From the NCBI GenBank assembly GCA_900555035.1, contig USJX01000127.1, forward strand, positions 1 through 5,145: DNA of 5,145 nucleotides, written 5' to 3'. The stretch's first letter is position 1. Each line of letters begins with the position of its first letter. Shown here one piece after another: positions 1 through 5,069 of the stretch. The translations under genes and the position numbers were made by a program. The notes below the pieces were generated by a model. It did not search any database. It saw only the letters and a list, made by a program, of their open reading frames with translations, and had not been told where the DNA came from. The DNA comes from an uncultured Prevotella sp. GTDB lineage: Bacteria; Bacteroidota; Bacteroidia; Bacteroidales; Bacteroidaceae.

Positions 1-68
1 AGGTTCTCGCTGACCTCGCTGTTAACAACCCTGAGGCTTTCAAGGCTATCGTTGCTAAGGTGAAGTAA
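1..68 (+). CDS. rplT: 50S ribosomal protein L20, C-terminal end (partial)
   Basis: Only the last 21 complete codons and the TAA stop are present; the gene begins outside the window. The peptide reads VLADLAVNNPEAFKAIVAKV followed by a final K, which matches my memory of the conserved C-terminus of Bacteroidetes L20 (the segment after the GIEINRK motif). L20 binds 23S rRNA early in assembly of the large ribosomal subunit and is normally encoded after infC and rpmI. The reading frame starts at base 3, and bases 1-2 are the end of a lysine codon. A strong terminator lies about 75 bp downstream, which agrees with the end of a highly expressed ribosomal operon. Identification rests on a short tail, but it is distinctive. 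Confidence 0.88.
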   Translation, partial: VLADLAVNNPEAFKAIVAKVK

Positions 69-90
69 ATCCAGCGCTAAATTTTTTATC

Positions 91-106
91 GTGTTAGTGA
101 TAACAC
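91..106 (+). other. Short perfect hairpin in the rplT 3' untranslated region
   Basis: GTGTTA and TAACAC form a 6-bp stem around a 4-nt GTGA loop, 22 bp after the rplT stop. No T-tract follows on either strand, so it is not a terminator by itself. It could stabilise the 3' end of the transcript or be chance. Confidence 0.3.
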
Positions 107-141
107 ATAGGGAGTTTAGCCTCTAGATTTTGAAAAGATTG

Positions 142-184
142 AATCCCCAGCTATCATTCATTTGATGGCTGGGGATTTTTGTTT
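142..184 (+). terminator. Strong intrinsic terminator of the rplT operon
   Basis: Bases 142-156 pair with 163-177 to give a 15-bp stem with a single G-T wobble (152/167), closing a 6-nt loop (TTCATT). The core is CCCCAGC/GCTGGGG. The + strand continues as a T-rich tract through 184 (ATTTTTGTTTT). This is a textbook Rho-independent terminator for transcripts coming from rplT. Confidence 0.93.
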
Positions 185-216
185 TCTCTAGCTTCCATTC
201 AGCAGTTACGCATATA

Positions 217-254
217 TAAAAAACATGCGTCCCGGAGTGGGGCGCATGCCTTTT
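217..254 (-). terminator. Intrinsic terminator of the three-gene PCMD/calycin unit, possibly bidirectional
   Basis: Bases 224-233 (CATGCGTCCC) pair with 239-248 (GGGGCGCATG) in a 10-bp stem with one G-T wobble and a 5-nt loop. Read on the - strand, the stem is followed by six Ts (complement of A218-A223) and then an AT-rich stretch, so it should stop transcription from the gene ending at 306. On the + strand it is followed by CCTTTT, so it may also act as a back-up terminator for rplT read-through. Confidence 0.85.
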
Positions 255-275
255 ATCTATAGTTTATTAAAACTT

Positions 276-320
276 TTATTTCTTAATCAACTATTTCTTG
301 ATTAACTACTTCTTAATCAT
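276..320 (-). repeat. Three tandem 15-bp copies of the final codons plus stop
   Basis: On the - strand the units are ATGATTAAGAAGTAG (320-306), TTAATCAAGAAATAG (305-291) and TTGATTAAGAAATAA (290-276). In the gene's frame they read MIKK-stop, LIKK-stop, LIKK-stop. The first unit is the real C-terminus of the calycin/PCMD protein; the other two follow immediately after its TAG. Because the unit is a multiple of three, the frame and the stop are repeated exactly. The likely origin is slippage or tandem duplication of the gene end. Confidence 0.8.
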
Positions 321-1883
321 CTTCTTGCTCTCGCCGTTGGTGTATTTCACAATGTAAACCTGGCCACTCTGCATGCTGGTAACCTGCTGGCCAGCCATGT
401 TGTAGATGGCCTTCACGCCATTAGGCAAGGTGATGGTCTCAAGGTTCTTGATACCAGTGGTGGTGTAATCCTTGAAGGTGATGGTGCGGGTTACGCAATT
501 CTTCAAGTCGTTAGATGTAACGGTTAAGCTTACGTAGGTATCAAAACCATCAGCGGTAATCTTCTTGGTAACGTAGGCACCGGCACCGATAGCCTCCAGC
601 TGGAAGTTGTTGATGTCCAAATTCTTATTGTAGCCTTCAATCTCCAACTCGCCGGCTTCATCAAACTTATTTGTAATGTCCTCACCGTCCATGGTAATCT
701 TCTTTATATCAGCATTGTAAACCATTTCCACATCGTCCACATACAATACGTCTGGGTTGGTCTCGCTCTTGCTGCCGCCGCTTGGCACAGCGCAGGTTGA
801 CATGGTTACGAGGGCTGCCTTAGGCATTTCATTCTCATTATCGTAGGTGAATGGGATGGTAATCTCCTGCCACTCGTCCTTGCTCTCGATAGAAGAGTTC
901 TGGGCACGGCCGATGATATTGGCTGCATACTTGTCATCCTCAGGGTCCTGAACCATATTGCCGTTGGTCAAGAGGGCACTGATGGTAGCCTTAGGATTCT
1001 TGTTGCCGTCGCCAGCCTTGAACTTCACCCAAACCTTCATGGCATCAGGCTTGTTGTTGAGCACTGCATAGAATGGATCGCCGTTGGCATCAACATCTGT
1101 AGAGCTGAAATCCAGGAATGAGCAGTTGTCTTTGTGTGATGCAGACATGTTGCCTGCCTTCAGACGACCGGTGGTGATGGTACCGTTGGCAGAAGCTGCA
1201 ACCACGCCCCAGATTTTCACTGGAGTAGAAACAATCTTCACACACTGCTTGTTTTCTTCTGCTGCGTTCTCGCGTACCTCAGAAGATGCATAGGTATGTA
1301 CGGCTGATGAAACCGTGCCTGCCAAGCTGCCCGTAGAGCTCATGAAAGAGTGCCATCCGTTAGGTTCCTGGCTGGTAGCTTTATCATAGGATGCCTCGTG
1401 GAAATTCTCGAAACCGGCGTTTGGCAACTGACCCATTTCGTTGCAATTCTTGCCGAGCTTTACGCCAACAATCATGTTGCCAGCCAATGGAATATTGAGG
1501 TAGGCGTTGAAATTGTCGCCCTTCAGTTCACCCTTCAGGAGGATGTTCACGTTGCCGAGACCTGGTCCCATCCATTCTACGTTCTCATCGTCACCCTTGG
1601 TTATCTGGATATCCCTTGCTGCATTGAGCATGATCACGTTGCCACACTTGGTAGCCTCTACATCCTTGATAACGATGTTACCAATCTGCATGAAATCGTT
1701 CATCTTGAAGTTGAGCAGGCTCATGGTGTATTTGCCGTCTTTCTGCTCATCCACGCTCACCTTGATGTCGTCCACAGGCATGTCCGTTCCCATCATGTTA
1801 ATCACGAGAGGGCAGGTGTAGTCCTTTGCCATCATCGACATAGAGCAGAGCGCTGCTGCTACTAAAGTAAAAATTTTCTTCAT
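306..1883 (-). CDS. Secreted calycin-like / PCMD-domain protein with T9SS-like C-terminal tail
   Basis: This is a 525-residue exported protein. Residues 1-19 form a signal peptide (MKKIFTLVAAALCSMSMMA, probable cleavage before KDYT). There is a cysteine at 13 but no convincing lipobox. Residues about 20-146 resemble the Bacteroidetes calycin-like beta-barrel domain, with alternating strands and the phrase LKGELKGDNFNAYLNIPL. Residues about 152-392 resemble the PCMD (putative carbohydrate metabolism) jelly-roll-like domain, from LPNAGFENFH to VLYVDDVEMVYN. An Ig-like segment (about 393-473) follows. The last 48 residues, with IYNMAGQQV and VYIVKYTNGESKKMIKK, look like a type A T9SS sorting signal, which would send the protein across the outer membrane for surface attachment or release. 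The start is supported by GAAAGGAAA at 1889-1897, 5 nt upstream. It is the last gene of the unit, 83 bp after the barrel gene. Ligand and activity are unknown; domain names come from recalled family patterns, without a search. Confidence 0.8.
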   Translation of the reverse strand: MKKIFTLVAAALCSMSMMAKDYTCPLVINMMGTDMPVDDIKVSVDEQKDGKYTMSLLNFKMNDFMQIGNIVIKDVEATKCGNVIMLNAARDIQITKGDDENVEWMGPGLGNVNILLKGELKGDNFNAYLNIPLAGNMIVGVKLGKNCNEMGQLPNAGFENFHEASYDKATSQEPNGWHSFMSSTGSLAGTVSSAVHTYASSEVRENAAEENKQCVKIVSTPVKIWGVVAASANGTITTGRLKAGNMSASHKDNCSFLDFSSTDVDANGDPFYAVLNNKPDAMKVWVKFKAGDGNKNPKATISALLTNGNMVQDPEDDKYAANIIGRAQNSSIESKDEWQEITIPFTYDNENEMPKAALVTMSTCAVPSGGSKSETNPDVLYVDDVEMVYNADIKKITMDGEDITNKFDEAGELEIEGYNKNLDINNFQLEAIGAGAYVTKKITADGFDTYVSLTVTSNDLKNCVTRTITFKDYTTTGIKNLETITLPNGVKAIYNMAGQQVTSMQSGQVYIVKYTNGESKKMIKK

Positions 1884-1966
1884 AATTTTTTCCTTTCTTT
1901 TATTTTGATATAATTGAATTTCCTTTCCTATACATGATTATATTAGTATATTCTGGAGATGATTTC

Positions 1967-2731
1967 CTATTTCAGCTGATAGCTCAATCCGATGGTACCA
2001 TAGATAGGATACATCGATTGCTCTATCACGTGGAAGTCTTTCCTGAATACCTCTGATAAGCCCCAGGTAAGGCCCACATAGGCTCCCCAGCGCTTCGAGA
2101 AATACCAGTCGGCACCCACATCAATGCCAAACTGCCAGTTGCGCATATCGCTCGAAAAGTCATATTCGCCACGCTCTCCATCCTCATGACCCAGCTCAAC
2201 CTTAGGTCCCGTAGGGTCGCCCTGGCGCAGATAGCCATCGTAGGCATTGCCCTCAAACTTATGTGCGGTGACATAAGAGAAGTAAGGACCCAGCTTCAAG
2301 CGAAGCTTCTCGCTAACGTCGTAAGTGGCTTGCACTGGGATGGTTGCAAGGCTTTGGTCAACCTTTGTTATCACGTTGCCCGTAAACATACCTTCCAGCT
2401 GCTCACCACCTTTCACCATGGTCATGTGGTAGTTTTTCACACCCGCATCAATCTTCATGCCCTTGCCCTCGAAGTGGAGACCGAACATCAGGCCCCACTT
2501 GTTATCCAGGGGATAGTGGGCGTCGATGCCGAGCAGCAGGTTAGGCTGCAGCGTATAGCTGTGAAGGGTGCGGATGGTGGCTGGCATGCCGATAGGGGCA
2601 GTGCCACCCAGATTGTAGCCGATGCGCGCCTGGTAGGTGAAGTGGTGGAGCAGTTCTCCCAACTTCTCTCCCCGTGCCTGAAGGGCAAAGAGGGATAGGG
2701 CTGCGGCTGATATAATGAATGACTTTTTCAT
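1967..2731 (-). CDS. Outer-membrane beta-barrel (porin-family) protein
   Basis: The product is a 254-residue protein. It has a signal peptide (MKKSFIISAAALSLFALQA, cleavage near residue 19-21) and a body of alternating amphipathic strands rich in aromatic residues and glycine. Examples are YQARIGYNLGG, WGLMFGLHFEGKGMKI, LRLKLGPYFSYV, WQFGIDVGADWYF, WGAYVGLTWGL and the final YGTIGLSYQLK. This pattern fits the OMP_b-brl_2-type small barrels of Bacteroidetes, about 8-10 strands, sitting in the outer membrane. It has no TonB box or plug, so it is not a SusC-type receptor. It lies between two PCMD-domain genes, 83 bp from each, which suggests that it anchors or helps export their products. The start is preceded only by a purine-rich region with a run of nine A, and no clear Shine-Dalgarno is seen. 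Substrate and pore activity cannot be told from the sequence. Confidence 0.82.
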   Translation of the reverse strand: MKKSFIISAAALSLFALQARGEKLGELLHHFTYQARIGYNLGGTAPIGMPATIRTLHSYTLQPNLLLGIDAHYPLDNKWGLMFGLHFEGKGMKIDAGVKNYHMTMVKGGEQLEGMFTGNVITKVDQSLATIPVQATYDVSEKLRLKLGPYFSYVTAHKFEGNAYDGYLRQGDPTGPKVELGHEDGERGEYDFSSDMRNWQFGIDVGADWYFSKRWGAYVGLTWGLSEVFRKDFHVIEQSMYPIYGTIGLSYQLK

Positions 2732-2743
2732 TGTCTTGTCTTC

Positions 2744-2752
2744 TTTTTTTTT
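2744..2752 (-). repeat. Run of nine A just upstream of the barrel-gene start
   Basis: The + strand has nine consecutive T at 2744-2752. On the coding strand this is A9, 12 nt before the ATG at 2731 and within the probable ribosome-loading region. Such a tract can change length by slippage and so alter initiation. Whether it does is inference. Confidence 0.5.
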
Positions 2753-2767
2753 GTAAATCTTCTCTAT

Positions 2768-2816
2768 ATCTTCTTGTTGAATCTTCTTTATAAGAATCTT
2801 CTTGTTGAATCTTCTT
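2768..2816 (-). repeat. Perfect 21-bp direct repeat in the intergenic gap
   Basis: Bases 2768-2788 and 2796-2816 are identical over 21 positions, with a 28-bp period and a 7-bp spacer. On the - strand each copy is purine-rich, built from AAGAAGATTC and AACAAGAAGAT. The copy at 2796-2816 overlaps the stop codon of the upstream lipoprotein gene (2815-2817), so it lies at the gene end. The rest of the 83-bp gap continues the AGAAGA theme. It looks like a local tandem duplication; a role in translation of the next gene is possible. Confidence 0.75.
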
Positions 2817-3978
2817 ATTCTTTTTCGCAGGTGATGCGGAATTTGTCAACCCACAGGGTGCTTCCGATGGCTCCCATGAACGAGGCGCCTTCTACGCTCG
2901 ATGAACTGACGATGGCCATGCTGTAGCCCATATTCTTCAGCTTCTGCACATCCACCTCCTTCTTGTAGATGAAGTCGATGTCGAAGTGGGTCCACTCGGC
3001 AGTGTCGTCGATGTCAGGCAAGATGGCGATTGCCACTACCTGTGGACTGGTCTGCACGTTGTCTCCATAGAGCACGACGCTGTTGCCCTCCTCGTCGTGG
3101 TTGTCGTAGAACACGGCATAGATGGTGCCGTAGTCTTTCTTGCCTTCCACCACCTTCTTCTGGCGGTTGGTGAACACATCGCCACGCTTGTATTTGTAGT
3201 AGCCGCTGAATCTGGTAGGCTTGAAACTTACCGGCACGCCAAACTGGGTTGCCTTCATGGCATCCTTCAGTGCCTGGGTGGCATCGAACTTACCTATAAA
3301 GAGGTTGCCGGCAGCGATAGGCATCTTGGCCATCGAACCGAAGCTTCCGGTGTCGCAGGTGGTGAGTTTCACGCAGGCGCCGTCGTAGCCTTCTTCCACG
3401 GGGACGGTAGGGTATTCATTCGGTTTTGCCGAACCCTTGCTCATGTTGAAGCCCGGGTTTCCGGTGGCCCAGTTGTTGGCCAGCGTACCATCATCGTTCT
3501 TGTCGCTCCAAACATAATATCTGTGTATAGGCTTGTTTTCGTTGAGGAAGAAGTTTTCAAAGTCGTACTTCATCTCTTCGTAGATAACGGGCGGGAAGGT
3601 GAAGCTCACCTTATACTGGCGTTTCCAGTTGCCATCTTCCGATGTAACGGTGTAGATGACCGGACCGTTGGTGAAATCCTGTTCCGAACCGTTGGCCGGC
3701 GATAGGGTAGCGCCTGGAGTGAGGTTGAACTTCGGGGCGAAGTGGCTGAGGTCGGTGCCACGTTTCACGAGGAAGCTGATTTCCTGGTCTGTTGACATCA
3801 CGTTCTTGAGAGTATCAGTGGCGTTGAGGAAACAGTTTTCCCACTGTCCGTTGGTAGCAATGAAAGCCTGCTCAATGTCGCATTCGGCATTGAGGGGTTC
3901 ATCCTTGAAGCAAGAGGTGAATGTCAGGGTTGATAATGCTATCCCAATGACAGGTATGAATTTTGAATATCTTCTCAT
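2815..3978 (-). CDS. PCMD-domain surface lipoprotein
   Basis: The product is a 387-residue lipoprotein. The N-terminus MRRYSKFIPVIGIALSTLTF is a lipoprotein signal ending in TSC, with acylated Cys23. The following FKDE is a lysine-acidic motif like the Bacteroidetes lipoprotein export signal, so the mature protein is probably on the cell surface. Residues about 32-128 form an Ig-like domain, with the phrases GATLSPANGSEQDF and YTVTSEDGNWKRQYKVSF. Residues about 138-387 fit the PCMD family, from MKYDFENFF and YYVWSDKNDDG to the closing TLWVDKFRITCEKE. Family members are carbohydrate-related by structure only; no catalytic residues are recognisable. I chose the ATG at 3978 because AAGGAG (3986-3991) sits 7 nt upstream. 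A longer reading from a TTG at 4014 would put that ribosome site inside the gene and add 12 residues before the signal peptide. It is the first gene of the unit. Confidence 0.82.
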   Translation of the reverse strand: MRRYSKFIPVIGIALSTLTFTSCFKDEPLNAECDIEQAFIATNGQWENCFLNATDTLKNVMSTDQEISFLVKRGTDLSHFAPKFNLTPGATLSPANGSEQDFTNGPVIYTVTSEDGNWKRQYKVSFTFPPVIYEEMKYDFENFFLNENKPIHRYYVWSDKNDDGTLANNWATGNPGFNMSKGSAKPNEYPTVPVEEGYDGACVKLTTCDTGSFGSMAKMPIAAGNLFIGKFDATQALKDAMKATQFGVPVSFKPTRFSGYYKYKRGDVFTNRQKKVVEGKKDYGTIYAVFYDNHDEEGNSVVLYGDNVQTSPQVVAIAILPDIDDTAEWTHFDIDFIYKKEVDVQKLKNMGYSMAIVSSSSVEGASFMGAIGSTLWVDKFRITCEKE

Positions 3979-3985
3979 TGATTTT

Positions 3986-3991
3986 CTCCTT
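3986..3991 (-). promoter_or_regulatory. Canonical Shine-Dalgarno that fixes the lipoprotein start
   Basis: AAGGAG on the - strand lies 7 nt before the ATG at 3978. Such a clear site is uncommon in Bacteroidetes, where leaders are usually just A-rich. It decides in favour of the ATG at 3978 over the TTG at 4014. Confidence 0.8.
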
Positions 3992-4006
3992 ATATTATAT
4001 TTACCC

Positions 4007-4064
4007 AAGTGCAAGACTCTACATTTTTTATATTAAAAGTGCAAGATTCCACACTTTTTATGTT
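4007..4064 (-). repeat. Tandem 28-nt direct repeats filling the 5' leader of the PCMD unit
   Basis: Bases 4007-4034 and 4037-4064 match at 24 of 28 positions, with a 30-bp period. All four differences are transitions. On the transcript each copy contains a segment like AAGTGTGGAATCTTGCACTT. In the promoter-proximal copy this can fold as a hairpin (AAGTGT with GCACTT, one G-U pair, 8-nt loop). In the start-proximal copy the same stem is weakened by an A-C mismatch. The array begins only a few nt after the predicted transcription start and ends 15 nt before the Shine-Dalgarno. It could be a protein-binding array in DNA or an RNA control element; neither is shown. Confidence 0.7.
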
Positions 4065-4073
4065 ATTTGACTG

Positions 4074-4105
4074 CAAAAATACTCAGAAAACTTGTAATTA
4101 CCAAA
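4074..4105 (-). promoter_or_regulatory. Bacteroidetes-type promoter of the PCMD lipoprotein unit
   Basis: On the - strand, TTTG at 4105-4102 is followed after exactly 20 nt by TATTTTTG at 4081-4074. This fits the primary sigma (SigABfr) consensus TTTG, N19-21, TAnnTTTG in every fixed position. The expected transcription start is near 4067, giving a leader of about 90 nt before the ATG at 3978. Confidence 0.82.
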
Positions 4106-4151
4106 TATTTTTCTCTTTTTAGATATATTATTTCCGAAATTAAACAAAATT

Positions 4152-4185
4152 AAGGCGGCGAAGCCAATTAAGACTTCGTCGCCTT
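4152..4185 (-). terminator. Terminator after the HU-HIG gene
   Basis: Bases 4152-4163 (AAGGCGGCGAAG) pair with 4174-4185 (CTTCGTCGCCTT) in a 12-bp GC-rich stem with one G-T wobble and a 10-nt loop. Read on the - strand it is followed by AATTTTGTTTAATTT, a broken but T-rich tract. It lies 62 bp after the HU-HIG stop and about 50 bp before the promoter of the next unit, so it insulates the two. Confidence 0.78.
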
Positions 4186-4247
4186 TTCAAGGAATTTAGA
4201 TTAAGTACTAAGGTTCTCTGGGATGACAGTCAGGGCGTTGCCGCCAT

Positions 4248-4853
4248 CTAGAGATTTACGTTGCCGCCTTCGCTGCCGGAACCGCCGCCTTCGGTATTGC
4301 CACCTTCGGTATTGCCGCCTTCGGTGTTAGAACCGCCTCCTTCCGTGCCAGAGCTGCCAGGATTCTTGTCGCCGGTGCCATTACCTGTGCCGCCGGAGTT
4401 TCCGCCTCCGCCGTTTCCGGAGTTGTCGTCCTCTTCGTCTTCCAGGCCGTTGTACTCCGTCATCTCCTCCACCTTCACGCTGCGGAGCATCGACTTCATA
4501 CGTTTGTTCATGTACATCTCAACGGCTGGCAGGAAGTTGACGTGCATTCCCACGATGTTGCCGTTTCCAAACTTCTTTGGGGTGTCGGCAGGTGTGGTCT
4601 TGATGCCCACCTTGAAGGAGCCGAAGCCATCGAGCACGATGCGCTTGCTGTCGGCAAGGCCGTATGCAATCTCAGTTTCCAGCGCATTGATCACGGCGAT
4701 GATGTCTGGCTCGGTGAGGGTGCATCGCTTGCTGATTTTCTCGGCGATTTCCTTGGTGTGGATTACGCCATCCACTACGGCCTTGCCGTAGATCTTACCC
4801 TGGGTCTTGGAACCCTTACGATTGTTCTTCACTTTTCTGTACTTTACACTCAT
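4248..4853 (-). CDS. HU-family (HU-HIG type) DNA-binding protein with glycine-rich tail
   Basis: The product has 201 residues. Residues 1-125 form an HU/IHF-like fold: a basic N-terminal segment (VKYRKVKNNRKGSKTQGKIY), helices (TKEIAEKISKRCTLTEPDIIAVINALETEI), then the HU hallmark LDGFGSFKVGI and a second strand region up to FLPAVEMYMNKRMKSM. This matches the Bacteroidetes HU-HIG family (HU domain joined to an Ig, winged-helix or glycine-rich part), not the 90-residue housekeeping HU. An acidic linker (EDEEDD, about 138-143) leads into a Gly/Ser/Asn/Thr tail (144-201) with TEGGN repeats. The N-terminal domain probably binds DNA; the tail is probably disordered. The start is preceded by an A/T-rich leader without a clear Shine-Dalgarno, typical of the phylum. 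It follows the smalltalk gene by 64 bp with no terminator between, so the two are probably co-transcribed. The biological role of this family is not established. Confidence 0.85.
   Translation of the reverse strand: MSVKYRKVKNNRKGSKTQGKIYGKAVVDGVIHTKEIAEKISKRCTLTEPDIIAVINALETEIAYGLADSKRIVLDGFGSFKVGIKTTPADTPKKFGNGNIVGMHVNFLPAVEMYMNKRMKSMLRSVKVEEMTEYNGLEDEEDDNSGNGGGGNSGGTGNGTGDKNPGSSGTEGGGSNTEGGNTEGGNTEGGGSGSEGGNVNL
4284..4328 (-). repeat. Three 15-bp tandem units coding the TEGGN repeats
   Basis: Units 4284-4298, 4299-4313 and 4314-4328 read GCCGCCTTCGGTATT, GCCACCTTCGGTATT and GCCGCCTTCGGTGTT on the + strand. They differ at one position or two. On the coding strand each gives N-T-E-G-G. Degenerate partial units flank them on both sides. 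The unit length keeps the frame, so copy number can vary without breaking the gene. Confidence 0.85.
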
Positions 4854-4917
4854 AATAAAAAGATTTAAAAGGTTAATAAAAATATCTGTTCTTTTCTTTC
4901 TCGGAATTTGATTGCTA

Positions 4918-5013
4918 TCAGCTCATGCACGAGCTAACGCCAAGTGATGTGGCGATGGCTGTGAGCACTGAGATGACAATCTGAATCACTGTTTTCCATG
5001 TATCTTTCTTCAT
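4918..5013 (-). CDS. Smalltalk-type 31-residue membrane peptide
   Basis: This small gene has 31 codons and a TGA stop. The peptide begins MKKDTWKTVIQIVISVLTA, continues IATSLGVSS and ends CMS. A charged start (KKDTWK) is followed by one hydrophobic segment (about residues 8-26) and a cysteine at 29. This is the pattern I recall for the Bacteroidales smalltalk protein family, which is found beside HU-HIG genes and peptidoglycan hydrolases. VSSC also fits a lipobox. The start is supported by GAAAGGAAA at 5018-5026, 4 nt upstream. It lies 56 bp after the M15-like gene and 64 bp before the HU-HIG gene. Function is unknown; a membrane-anchored or holin-like role is only a guess from context. Confidence 0.82.
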   Translation of the reverse strand: MKKDTWKTVIQIVISVLTAIATSLGVSSCMS

Positions 5014-5069
5014 AGTATTTCCTTTCTTAAATCATTAAAAACTCTAGAATGATAATAACTTCCTGATAA

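Noticed and set aside
1350..1865. 171-codon + strand frame opposite the calycin/PCMD gene
   Set aside because: Histidine- and valine-rich shadow translation without a signal, domain or ribosome site.
1929..1950. TATAC/GTATA inverted repeat between barrel and calycin/PCMD genes as a terminator
   Set aside because: Five AT-rich pairs around a 12-nt loop with no T-tract; too weak to stop transcription.
2541..2849. 102-codon - strand frame spanning the lipoprotein/barrel gap
   Set aside because: It reads through the purine-rich repeats and then out of frame through the barrel gene. Low-complexity charged text, no support.
2986..3705. 239-codon open frame on the + strand opposite the PCMD lipoprotein gene
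   Set aside because: It is antisense to a gene with clear signal peptide, promoter and ribosome site. The translation has no recognisable domain and is the usual mirror of biased codon use.
3979..4014. Longer lipoprotein reading starting at TTG 4014
   Set aside because: It would place the AAGGAG ribosome site inside the coding region and add 12 residues ahead of a normal lipoprotein signal. The ATG at 3978 has the right spacing.
4007..4064. CRISPR-like array
   Set aside because: Only two imperfect copies with a 2-nt gap, no spacers of normal length and no cas genes.
4261..4791. Proline-rich + strand frame opposite the HU-HIG gene
   Set aside because: The repeated PPSVL text is only the complement of the glycine-rich tail repeats; no start signal supports it.
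4877..4884. TATTTTTA on the - strand as a promoter for the HU-HIG gene
   Set aside because: It lacks the final G of the -7 box and has no TTTG at the proper distance upstream.
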